Assembly: GCA_025963285.1 (NCBI GenBank)
Contig: JAOPUX010000148.1
Coordinates: forward strand, 1-57,513
Source: Jatrophihabitans sp.
GTDB taxonomy: Bacteria; Actinomycetota; Actinomycetes; Mycobacteriales; Jatrophihabitantaceae
Direction: 5' to 3'
DNA: 57,513 nt
Each line of letters starts with the position of its first letter. Positions within the stretch are counted from its first letter, which is position 1. Position numbers and translations under genes: made by a program. This document shows positions 41,738 to 49,917 of this stretch, in pieces. The notes beneath the pieces were generated by a model that saw only the letters and a program-made list of their open reading frames with translations, searched no databases and was not told the DNA's origin.

Positions 41738-43739
41738 CCTCGACGGCGGGGATCGTGGTGGGATCAGCGCCGCCGAGCACGGCGAGCAGGGGCTCGGCGT
41801 AGCGGTCGAGCTTCACCGGCCCGACCCCGGCGATACGGGCCATCGCGGCACGCGAGCCCGGCTTGGCGTCGGCGATGGCCACCAGCGTGGCATCGCTGAA
41901 GATCACGTAGGGCGGCACCCGCTGCGCTTCGGCCTGCGCGCGGCGCCAGGTGCGTAGGCGGGCGAAGAGCTCGGCGTCCGCGGCCTCGGGGGCCTGGGTG
42001 CGGCGTTTGGGCTGCTTGGTGACGGCATCGTGCGGGATCTGCGGGCGCAGCCCGTCGAGGAAGCGGCTTGCCCGGCGTCCCTTGCGCTGGCCGGGACTGC
42101 GGGCCAGCGCCCACGACAGGTGCAGCTGCTCGCGCGCGCGGGTGATCCCGACGTAGAGCAGGCGACGCTCCTCGGCGATCTGGGCTTCGGTGGTGGCGTG
42201 CTGGATCGGCAGGGTGGTGTCGGTGAGCCCGACCAGGAAGACGACGTCCCACTCCAGTCCCTTGGCCGAGTGCAGCGACGCGAGCGTGACGCCCTGCACC
42301 GTCGGGGCATGCTGAGCCTCTGCTCGCGCGTCGAGCTCCGCGGTGAAGTAGTCGAGGGTGGCCTCGGGCAGCACCGCCACCAGATCGTCGGCCAGGGTGA
42401 CCAGCGCGGAGAGCGACTCCCAGCGCTCGCGGGCGGTGCCACCACTGGGCGGGGCATCGGCGCGCCAGTTGAGGCCGGTGAGCACCGAGCGCACCGCCTC
42501 GGCCAGGCCACCCCCCTGATCGGCATCACCGGCTCGGGCGGCCCCGCGGAGCAGGAGCCGGGCCTCCCTGATCTCGGGACGGTCGAAGAACCGCTCGCCG
42601 CCGCGGAGCACGTAGGCCACGCCAGCGTTGGCCAGCGCCTGCTCGTACACCTCGGACTGGGCGTTGATCCGGAAGAGCACCGCGATCTCGGCAGCGGGCG
42701 TGCCCGCGTCGATCAGCCGGCGGCACTCGGCCGCGGCGCGCTGGGCCTCGGCGGGCTCGTCGTCGAACTCGGCGAAGGTCGGCTCGGGCCCTTCGGGGCG
42801 TTGGCCGACGAGGGTCAGGTCACTGACCCCACCCCCGAGGACCAGCCGATTCGCCAGCCCGACCACCTGCGGAGTCGAGCGGTAGTCGCGGACCAGCCGC
42901 ACGAGCACAGCATCGGGGAAGCGGCGCCGGAACCCCAATAGCTGCTCGGGCGAGGCACCGGCGAAGCTGTAGATCGTCTGGTTCGCGTCGCCCACCACGC
43001 AGAGGTCGTCGCGGTTGCCGAGCCATGCATCGAGCAGCCGCTGCTGCAGCGGCGAGACGTCCTGGTACTCGTCGACCACGAAGTGCCGGTAGCGCGCGTG
43101 GATCTCCGCGGCGACGTCCGGGTACTCCTCGATCGCGGCGGCCATGATCATGAGCAGATCGGAGAAGTCGAGGACGCCGGCGCGCTGCTTCGTCTGCTCG
43201 TACTCGTCGAAGACCTTGGCGATCGTCTCCGGTGTGGTGGGCGTGTCGCGGCCGGCGGCCTTGGCGCGGGCGGCGTAGCTGGCGGGCGTCGCGAGCACCG
43301 CCTTGGCCCAGTCGATCTCACTGGCGAGGTCGCGCAGCTCGCTCCGGTCGGTGCGCAGGCGTAGCCGGCTGGCGGCGTTGCCGACGAGCCGGAGCGGATT
43401 GTCGACGAGGTCGGGCATGCCGCCGCCCAGCACCCGCGGCGCGAAGTACTGCAGCTGGCGGCGCGCGGCGGCGTGGAAGGTGCGGGCCTGCACGCCCTCG
43501 GCCCCGAGCCCGCGCAGCCGGGTTCGCAGCTCCCCGGCGGCCCGGGCGGTGAAGGTGACGGCCAGCAGCTGACCGGGGGGCACCGCACCGGAGCGCACCT
43601 GATAGGCGATGCGGTGCGTGATGGCACGTGTCTTTCCGGTGCCGGCACCGGCGAGGATGCAGACCGGCCCGCGCACCGCCTCGGCGGCAGCGCGCTGCTC
43701 CGGATCGAGTCCGGCGAGCACTGCCTCCGCTGTGGTCAC
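41730..43739 (-). CDS. uvrD2: UvrD2 superfamily-1 DNA helicase with HRDC domain
   Basis: 669 residues from GTG 43739. Helicase motifs: I AGAGTGKTRAITHR, Ia VTFTARAAGELRTRL, II VDEYQDVSPLQ, III VGDANQTIYSFAG, IV VRLVRDYRST, V TLASLHSAKGLEWD and VI LLYVGITRAREQLHLSWA. A C-terminal HRDC domain (ELFARLRTWRRAQAEAQRVPPYVIFSDATL) is the UvrD2 mark. It acts in DNA repair. GTG 43739 has a near -10 CAGGAT at N7. Confidence 0.95.
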   Translation of the reverse strand: MTTAEAVLAGLDPEQRAAAEAVRGPVCILAGAGTGKTRAITHRIAYQVRSGAVPPGQLLAVTFTARAAGELRTRLRGLGAEGVQARTFHAAARRQLQYFAPRVLGGGMPDLVDNPLRLVGNAASRLRLRTDRSELRDLASEIDWAKAVLATPASYAARAKAAGRDTPTTPETIAKVFDEYEQTKQRAGVLDFSDLLMIMAAAIEEYPDVAAEIHARYRHFVVDEYQDVSPLQQRLLDAWLGNRDDLCVVGDANQTIYSFAGASPEQLLGFRRRFPDAVLVRLVRDYRSTPQVVGLANRLVLGGGVSDLTLVGQRPEGPEPTFAEFDDEPAEAQRAAAECRRLIDAGTPAAEIAVLFRINAQSEVYEQALANAGVAYVLRGGERFFDRPEIREARLLLRGAARAGDADQGGGLAEAVRSVLTGLNWRADAPPSGGTARERWESLSALVTLADDLVAVLPEATLDYFTAELDARAEAQHAPTVQGVTLASLHSAKGLEWDVVFLVGLTDTTLPIQHATTEAQIAEERRLLYVGITRAREQLHLSWALARSPGQRKGRRASRFLDGLRPQIPHDAVTKQPKRRTQAPEAADAELFARLRTWRRAQAEAQRVPPYVIFSDATLVAIADAKPGSRAAMARIAGVGPVKLDRYAEPLLAVLGGADPTTIPAVEVS

Positions 43740-43774
43740 CCCGCCGATCCTGCCAGCGAGCACCGACAGGACGG

Positions 43775-43800
43775 GGAATGGTCCGGCGAGGATGTGAGTT
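43775..43800 (+). promoter_or_regulatory. SigR-type promoter of mycoredoxin
   Basis: GGAAT (43775-43779), spacer of exactly 18, GTT (43798-43800): a perfect match to the SigR consensus, 32 nt before the mycoredoxin ATG. It links the sigR system at 12.8-13.4 kb to this gene. Confidence 0.8.
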
Positions 43801-43832
43801 GTGCAGCGTGATACCGACGGAAGAGGACGACG

Positions 43833-44066
43833 ATGCTGACGATGTACACCACCGGCTGGTGTGGCTACTGCGCTCGCCTGAAGGCCGGCCTGCAGCGCGC
43901 GGGGATCGAGTACCGCGAGGTCGACATCGAGGCCGAACCGTCGGCGGCCGACCTCGTGATGTCGGTCAACGGCGGCAACCGCACCGTGCCGACGGTCGTC
44001 TTCGCCGACGGCGGCGCGCTGACCAACCCCTCGGTCGCCGAGGTCCAGGCCCGCCTCGCGGCGTGA
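43833..44066 (+). CDS. mrx1: Mycoredoxin (glutaredoxin-like)
   Basis: 77 residues. The active site is WCGYC (Cys10 and Cys13), cis-Pro in TVPTVVF, G-G-x-x-x-x-P-S-x-x-E-V ending ALTNPSVAEVQARL. It reduces mycothiol mixed disulfides. Downstream of a perfect SigR promoter; a ribosome site GGAAGAGG precedes ATG 43833. Coupled by GTGA (44063-44066) to the next gene. Confidence 0.95.
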   Translation: MLTMYTTGWCGYCARLKAGLQRAGIEYREVDIEAEPSAADLVMSVNGGNRTVPTVVFADGGALTNPSVAEVQARLAA

Positions 44067-44677
44067 CGGCGCCGCAACCGATCTCCCCGGCCGGGCTCGT
44101 CGAGGCCCTCGTCACCCGCGTGATGGCATTGCCCCGCACGCTGACCGTGGCGGTCGACGGCGCGCCGAGCACCGAGCCCGAGGTGCTGGCGTCCTCGCTG
44201 GTGAGCGCGCTCCGTGACCTAGGCCGGCCTGCGGCACACGTCTATGCGGAGACCTTCTGGCGGGACGCGTCGATCCGGCTGGAGTACGGCCGGGAGGACA
44301 TCGACGCCTTCCTCGACTGGCTCGACGCCCCGGCCCTGCGCCGCGAGGTGCTCGACAGGCTGCAGCGCGACGGCACCTACCTGCCGTCGCTACGCGATCC
44401 GCGCACCAACCGCGCCACCCGGGCCGAGCCACAGCCGCTGGTCGGCGGAGTGGTGGTGATCAGCGGGGCGCTGCTGCTGCGGCACGGGCTCGACTTCGAC
44501 CTGGCGGTGCACCTCGCCGCATCGCCGGCCGCGCTGGCCCGGCGGACTGCCGCGGAGTTGCTCTGGACCCTGCCGGCCTTCGCCCGCTACGCCGCCGAGT
44601 CACGCCCGGCGAACAGCGCCGATGTCGTAGTGCGGTGCGACGATCCGCGGCACCCGGCCGTCCTCGGGCTGCCGTAG
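44063..44677 (+). CDS. Uridine-kinase-like protein with degraded P-loop
   Basis: 204 residues from GTG 44063. The overall order is that of actinobacterial uridine-kinase-like proteins (LTVAVDGAPSTEPEVLASSLVSAL, then YAETFWRDASIRLEYGREDIDAFLDWLD, GTYLPSLRDPRTNR, VVISGALLLRHGLDFDLAVHL, ARYAAESRPANSADVVVRCDDPRHP). The P-loop place reads DGAPSTEP, lacking GK[S/T], so ATP binding in the usual way is doubtful. Linked to mycoredoxin, so redox-regulated. Role unknown. Confidence 0.78.
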   Translation: MTAPQPISPAGLVEALVTRVMALPRTLTVAVDGAPSTEPEVLASSLVSALRDLGRPAAHVYAETFWRDASIRLEYGREDIDAFLDWLDAPALRREVLDRLQRDGTYLPSLRDPRTNRATRAEPQPLVGGVVVISGALLLRHGLDFDLAVHLAASPAALARRTAAELLWTLPAFARYAAESRPANSADVVVRCDDPRHPAVLGLP

Positions 44678-44690
44678 CCCGCCGCATCGG

Positions 44691-44709
44691 TAGTTCGACC
44701 ATCGAACTA
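44691..44709. promoter_or_regulatory. MarR operator palindrome
   Basis: TAGTTCGA-CCA-TCGAACTA, perfect 8-bp arms. It lies 7 nt before the TAGAGT -10 box (44717-44722) of the downstream MarR-ABC operon, so the regulator probably autorepresses. Confidence 0.75.
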
Positions 44710-44729
44710 TTTCAGCTAGAGTGGATGCC

Positions 44730-45170
44730 ATGACCGAAGACGCCGACCTGGAAGCCGTCCGGGTGCTGGCCCGCCTCACCCGCCTCGTCGAGCGCAGCAC
44801 GGAGGGCCTGAGCCTGGCCCACTACCGCGTTCTCTCGGCGGTCGCCGACGGTGACGAGCGGGCCTCGCGCGTGGCTGCCCGCCTCGCCCTCGGCAAGCCC
44901 ACCATCAGCGCCAGCGTCGACGCGCTGTGCCGACGCGGCCTGCTCACCCGCGAGGGGGTCGCGGGCGACCAGCGCGCGACCACCCTGCGACTCACTCCCG
45001 AGGGCGAGGCCGCGCTGACCGGGGTCGAGACCACCCTCGTCGAGCGGCTGGGCATCGTGCTCAGCCACACCGAGGCGCCCGAGGCCGTGCGGGCCACGCT
45101 CTGCCAGCTAGGGCTCGCGTTGGACGCGCTCGCCGACCAGCGGCTCGCGACGCTGCGGAGCACGCGATGA
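44730..45170 (+). CDS. MarR-family regulator of the fused ABC exporter
   Basis: 146 residues from ATG 44730, chosen because TAGAGT is exactly 7 nt upstream; the ATG at 44721 lies inside the promoter. The wHTH is ASRVAARLALGKPTISASVDALCRRGLLTREGVAGDQRATTLRLTPEGEAAL. Its stop overlaps the exporter ATG (ATGA at 45167-45170), the usual local-regulator design: the drug is sensed by MarR and pumped by the exporter. Confidence 0.92.
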   Translation: MTEDADLEAVRVLARLTRLVERSTEGLSLAHYRVLSAVADGDERASRVAARLALGKPTISASVDALCRRGLLTREGVAGDQRATTLRLTPEGEAALTGVETTLVERLGIVLSHTEAPEAVRATLCQLGLALDALADQRLATLRSTR

Positions 45171-48100
45171 GCCGCAAGCAGCCCGGCTGGGTCCGGCGGA
45201 TGTGGAGCTACCTGGGGCGGCACCGGCGCAACGTGATCATCGCGCTCGTCGCCGCGCTACTCGGCAGCGCCAGCCAGTCGGTCGTCCCGCTGATCGCCCG
45301 ACAGATCGTCGACGAGGTCATCGTCGACCGCCGTGACTCGCTCTGGCCGTGGCTGGTGGTGCTCTTCGCCGTCGCCGGCCTCTCCTTCGGGCTGGCCTAC
45401 CTGCGCCGCTACCGCGGCGGCGCGGTGGGGCTCGCCGTCCAGCTGGATCTGCGCAACGACATGCACGAGCGGCTGCTCCGGATGGATCAGGCGTCGCTGA
45501 GCCGGATGCCCACCGGGCAGCTCGTCTCGCGCGCCAACTCCGACTCCGCCCTAGTCCAGGGCCTGCTGAACTTCCTGCCGCTGATGATCGGCAACCTGCT
45601 GATGATGGTGGCCTCGCTGGTCATCATGTTCGTGCTCTCGCCGCTGCTCGCGCTGCTCGGCCTCGTCGTACTGCCTGCGCTCTTCGCCGTCTCCTACCGG
45701 CTGCGCCGCAAGGTCTTCCCCGCTACCTGGGACGGCCAGCAGCGCGAGGGCGACGTCGCACAGATCGTCGACGAGGACGTCAACGGAGTGCGCGTGGTCA
45801 AGGCCTTCGGTCAGGAGCAGCGCGAGCTGCGCCGCCTCGCCAGCACCGCGCAGACCCTCTACGGCTCCCGGATGCGCGCGGTGCGGCTGCAGGCGCGCTA
45901 CCAGCCACTGCTCGAGGCGATCCCCTCGTTCGCACAGGTCGCGATCCTCGTCTTCGGCGGCTACCTCGCGCTGCGCGGCCACATCTCGCTCGGCACGTTC
46001 CTCGCCTTCTCCACCTACGTCGGGCAGTTCGCCGCCCCGGCCCGTCAGCTTGCCGGCGTGCTCACCATCGGCCAGCAGGCCCGTGCCGGCGCCGAGCGGA
46101 TCTTCCAGATCCTCGACCTCCAGCCGCAGATCGCCGACGCCCCGGACGCCACGCCGCTGACCACCCACCGCGGTGAGCTCAGCTTCGAAGGCGTCCACTT
46201 CGGCTACGCAGACGACGAGGAGGTGCTCTCCGGAGTCGACCTGACGATCGCGGCCGGCGAGCGAGTGGCGCTCGTCGGCCCCAGCGGCAGCGGCAAGAGC
46301 ACCCTGGCCGCGCTCGTCTCCCGCTTCTACGACCCGACGGCCGGCACCGTACGTCTCGACGGGCACGACATCCGATCCCTCACCCTGGACTCGCTGCGCG
46401 GCAGCATCGCCGTCGCCTTCGAGGAGAGCTTCCTCTTCTCCGACACGATCCGGGCCAACATCCGCTACGGACGTCCCGAGGCCACTGACGCCGAGGTCGA
46501 GGCCGCGGCCGAGGTGGCGCAGGCCCACGACTTCGTCAGCGCGCTGCCCGCCGGCTACGACACGGTGGTCGGCGAGCGCGGGCTGACCCTCTCGGGCGGC
46601 CAGCGCCAGCGCATCGCCCTGGCCCGGGCCATCGTCGCCGACCCCACCGTGCTGATCCTCGACGACGCCACGAGCGCCATCGACGCCCAGACCGAGGAGT
46701 CCATCCACGACGGGATGCGGGCAGTGCTGGCAGAGCGCACCACCCTGCTCGTGGCGCACCGGGTTTCTACGCTGCACCTCGCCGACCGGGTGGTCGTGCT
46801 CGACCGGGGGCGCGTGATCGAGTCCGGCACGCACGCCGACCTCTACGAGCGCAGCGCGTTCTACCGCGGCCTGCTCTCGGGCATCGAGGAGTCGACAGCG
46901 GCCGCGATCGGCGACCGGATCGAGGCCCTCGCCACCGTCAGCGCCTCCGGAGTCACCGCCGACGCCTGGCGGGCCGCCTCCCGCTCCACCACGCCGCTCG
47001 GGACGTCGGTGCAGTTCGGTGCACCCTCGCTCGGCCCGGGCCTCGGCGGCGGCGGACGTGGCGGCGGTGGCGGGTGGCGGCTGAGCCTCGCGGCGACGCC
47101 CGAGCTGCTCGCCCAGGTCGACGCGTTGCCGCCGGTCCGCGACGTCGCCGATGTGGACGTCGAGCGGGAGAGCCGCCAGCAGCGTGACTTCGGCCTCGGC
47201 CGGCTGCTTCGGGAGTTCCGCCGCCCGCTCACCCTCGGGCTGGTCCTCGTGATCGTCGACGCGCTGCTGAGCCTGGCCGGTCCCGTGCTGATCAAGACCG
47301 GGGTCGACAACGGCATCACCCAGAACCGCTCGTCCCTGCTCTACGCCGCGGCCGGCATCCTGCTCGTCGTCACGCTCGCCGACCTGATCAACCAGATCGG
47401 CTCCACCTTCGTCACGGGGCGCACCGCCGAGCGGATCATGCTCTCGCTGCGCATCCGGATCTTCGCCCAGCTGCAGCGCCTCTCGATGGACTACTACGAG
47501 CGCGAGATGGCCGGCCGGATCATGACGCGGATGACCACGGACGTCGACCAGTTCGAATCGCTGGTCGAGAACGGGCTGCTCTCGGCTCTCGTCTCGGTCG
47601 TGACGTTCCTGGGCGTGGGGATCGCCCTCGTGCTCATCAATGTCGAACTCGGCCTCGCCACCCTCTCGGTCGTGATCCCGCTGGCCTTGGCCACCGCCTG
47701 GTTCCGGCGTGCGTCGACCAAGATCTACAGCATCTCGCGGGACCGGATCGCCGCCGTGAACGCCGATTTCCAGGAGGGGCTCTCCGGGGTGCGGGAGGCC
47801 CAGGCGTTCGTCCACGAGCAGGCCACGATCGATCACTTCCACGCCCTCGGCACCTCCTACTACCGGTCCCGGGTCGCGGCGCAGCGACTGGTGGCCACGT
47901 ACTTCCCGTTCGTGCAGTTCCTCTCCGCCGTCGCCGACGCGATCGTCCTCGGTGTGGGGGCCGCACTGATCCGATCCGACGACCTCACCGTCGGCGCGCT
48001 CATCGCGTTCCTGCTCTACGTCGACATGTTCTTCTCCCCGATCCAGCAGCTCTCCCAGGTCTTCGACTCCTGGCAGCAGACGCAGGTGTCGGTCGGGCGT

Positions 48101-48913
48101 ATCTCCGACCTGATGCAGCTGGAGACGCTCACCCCGCAGTCCGAGCACGCCGTGGTGCCCGAGGTCCTGGGCGGCGCGCTCCGGCTGGAGCAGGTCCGCT
48201 TCGCCTACCCCGGTACCGGCGGCGGTGAGGCTGTCTGCGGGGTGGACCTGGCCGTGGCTGCTGGCGAGACCGTCGCCCTCGTCGGTGAGACGGGCGCGGG
48301 CAAGTCGACGCTGGTGAAGCTGATCGCGCGCTTCTACGACCCCGCTGCCGGACGTGTGAGCATCGACGGGATCGACCTGCGTGACCTCGACCTGACGACG
48401 TTCCGCACCCACCTGGGCTACGTGCCGCAGGAGCCGTTCCTCTTCACCGGCACCCTGCGCGACAACATCGCCTACGGACGCCCGTCGGCCGGGGACGCCG
48501 AGGTCGAGGCGGCGGCGCGTGCCGTCGGCGCCCACGACATGATCGCCGCACTGCCCGGCGGCTACCTGAACCAGATCAGCGAGCGCGGCGGATCACTGTC
48601 GGCCGGGCAGCGCCAGCTCATCGCCCTGGCCCGTGCCCAGCTCGCCGACCCCACCGTCATGCTCCTCGACGAGGCCACCGCCAATCTCGATCTGGCCACC
48701 GAGGCCCGCGTCACCGCCGCGATGCACCAGGTCTCGCTGGGGCGCACCACGATCCTGATCGCCCACCGCCTGCAGACCGCCCGCACCGCCGACCGGATCG
48801 CCGTACTCGACCACGGCCGCATCACCGAGATCGGTACTCACGACGAGCTCCTCGCCGCCGACGGCAAGTACGCGCAGATGTGGCAGGCCTTCGAACTCGT
48901 CGCCTCGCCGTAG
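45167..48913 (+). CDS. Fused double ABC exporter (TMD-NBD-TMD-NBD)
   Basis: 1248 residues, two complete half-transporters in one chain, joined by a Gly-rich linker near residues 620-645 (GGGGRGGGGGW). NBD1: Walker A GPSGSGKST, signature LSGGQ, Walker B LILDDATSAID, where the catalytic Glu is Asp. NBD2: Walker A GETGAGKST, signature LSAGQ, Walker B MLLDEATANLD. So site 1 (NBD1 Walker plus NBD2 signature) is degenerate and site 2 canonical, as in heterodimeric exporters such as TM287/288. Each TMD has about six helices. A multidrug or lipid exporter; the substrate is unknown. Confidence 0.93.
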   Translation: MSRKQPGWVRRMWSYLGRHRRNVIIALVAALLGSASQSVVPLIARQIVDEVIVDRRDSLWPWLVVLFAVAGLSFGLAYLRRYRGGAVGLAVQLDLRNDMHERLLRMDQASLSRMPTGQLVSRANSDSALVQGLLNFLPLMIGNLLMMVASLVIMFVLSPLLALLGLVVLPALFAVSYRLRRKVFPATWDGQQREGDVAQIVDEDVNGVRVVKAFGQEQRELRRLASTAQTLYGSRMRAVRLQARYQPLLEAIPSFAQVAILVFGGYLALRGHISLGTFLAFSTYVGQFAAPARQLAGVLTIGQQARAGAERIFQILDLQPQIADAPDATPLTTHRGELSFEGVHFGYADDEEVLSGVDLTIAAGERVALVGPSGSGKSTLAALVSRFYDPTAGTVRLDGHDIRSLTLDSLRGSIAVAFEESFLFSDTIRANIRYGRPEATDAEVEAAAEVAQAHDFVSALPAGYDTVVGERGLTLSGGQRQRIALARAIVADPTVLILDDATSAIDAQTEESIHDGMRAVLAERTTLLVAHRVSTLHLADRVVVLDRGRVIESGTHADLYERSAFYRGLLSGIEESTAAAIGDRIEALATVSASGVTADAWRAASRSTTPLGTSVQFGAPSLGPGLGGGGRGGGGGWRLSLAATPELLAQVDALPPVRDVADVDVERESRQQRDFGLGRLLREFRRPLTLGLVLVIVDALLSLAGPVLIKTGVDNGITQNRSSLLYAAAGILLVVTLADLINQIGSTFVTGRTAERIMLSLRIRIFAQLQRLSMDYYEREMAGRIMTRMTTDVDQFESLVENGLLSALVSVVTFLGVGIALVLINVELGLATLSVVIPLALATAWFRRASTKIYSISRDRIAAVNADFQEGLSGVREAQAFVHEQATIDHFHALGTSYYRSRVAAQRLVATYFPFVQFLSAVADAIVLGVGAALIRSDDLTVGALIAFLLYVDMFFSPIQQLSQVFDSWQQTQVSVGRISDLMQLETLTPQSEHAVVPEVLGGALRLEQVRFAYPGTGGGEAVCGVDLAVAAGETVALVGETGAGKSTLVKLIARFYDPAAGRVSIDGIDLRDLDLTTFRTHLGYVPQEPFLFTGTLRDNIAYGRPSAGDAEVEAAARAVGAHDMIAALPGGYLNQISERGGSLSAGQRQLIALARAQLADPTVMLLDEATANLDLATEARVTAAMHQVSLGRTTILIAHRLQTARTADRIAVLDHGRITEIGTHDELLAADGKYAQMWQAFELVASP

Positions 48914-48975
48914 TTCGTTTCCGGGACGCTGCGCGAGGGGGAGGGTGCCTGAGCAACCATCCGCCCACCAGACCG

Positions 48976-49917
48976 TCAGACTTCGTGGGCCAACCACTTG
49001 TCGATGAGGTAGCGGCTGATCGAGAAGTGCGGGGGGATGGCCCGCAGGCGCCGATCGGGTTCAGGCATGTACTCCTCGTCGGTCCAGTCGGCGGCCTGGG
49101 AGATCTCGTCGCGGGTGAACCAGCCGGCGTCGGCCATCTCCACCGGGTCGAGGGTGATCGCCGGGTCACCGTCGAGACGGGCCACGAAGCCGAGCATGAG
49201 CGAGGCGGGGAACGGCCACGGCTGGCTGGCGAGGTATCGGACGTCCGCGACCTTGACGCCGACCTCCTCGAAGACCTCGCGGGCGACGGCTCCTTCGAGC
49301 GACTCCCCGGGCTCGACGAATCCCGCCAGGGTGGAGAAGCGCCCTTCGCCCCACTGCGGCCCGCGGCCGAGCAGGGCCCGGTCACCGCCGTCGTGGACGA
49401 GCATGATCACGGCAGGGTCGGTGCGAGGGAAGTGCACGCTGTCGTCCTCGGTGCAGACGCGTATCCAGCCCGACTGCGCCTCGACGGTCACCGCGCCGCA
49501 GCGAGGGCAGTGACCGTGACGCTGGTGCCACTGCTCGAGAGCGATCGCGCTGACGATCAACCCCGACTCGAGTTCGTCGGCGTGGGCACCGAAATCGCGC
49601 AGCGACAGCCACTGCTCCCCTGCCGCCTCCCCCGCGGCCTCTGCCGCCGCATCGAGGGGCAGCGTGACGGCGAAGTACGGGACGTCGTCGACCAACCCGA
49701 GGAAGCGGCGGGGGGCATCGGCCGGAATCTCGCCGGGCGCGCGCAGCACGAGGTGGGATGAGCCGTCAGCCGCGGCGGCTGTCGGTGCTGTCGAACGCTC
49801 GGTGATCGCGACGACGCGCGAACGCTCCCACGCAGCCGCCAGCCAATCCTCGTCGGTGCGGTACTGCGTGGCCCGGTCGTAGGTGGTCACCGAGAGCGGG
49901 GGCGGCGGAACGGTCAC
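48976..49917 (-). CDS. nudC: NADH pyrophosphatase NudC (NUDIX)
   Basis: 313 residues. The NUDIX box is GFVEPGESLEGAVAREVFEEVGV and the NudC-specific SQPWPFPASLMLGF follows it. The zinc region shows HCPRCG and one later Cys (RVCTEDD), one fewer than the four-Cys E. coli site. HFPRTDPAVIML is conserved. It hydrolyses NADH and can remove NAD caps from RNA. GTG 49917 overlaps the stop of the upstream M16 gene (GTGA). Confidence 0.93.
   Translation of the reverse strand: MTVPPPPLSVTTYDRATQYRTDEDWLAAAWERSRVVAITERSTAPTAAAADGSSHLVLRAPGEIPADAPRRFLGLVDDVPYFAVTLPLDAAAEAAGEAAGEQWLSLRDFGAHADELESGLIVSAIALEQWHQRHGHCPRCGAVTVEAQSGWIRVCTEDDSVHFPRTDPAVIMLVHDGGDRALLGRGPQWGEGRFSTLAGFVEPGESLEGAVAREVFEEVGVKVADVRYLASQPWPFPASLMLGFVARLDGDPAITLDPVEMADAGWFTRDEISQAADWTDEEYMPEPDRRLRAIPPHFSISRYLIDKWLAHEV

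Noticed and set aside
45551-48535. 994-codon open frame on the minus strand
   Set aside because: It is antisense to the ABC exporter, His/Asp/Gly/Arg-rich with no domain, a typical GC3 shadow.
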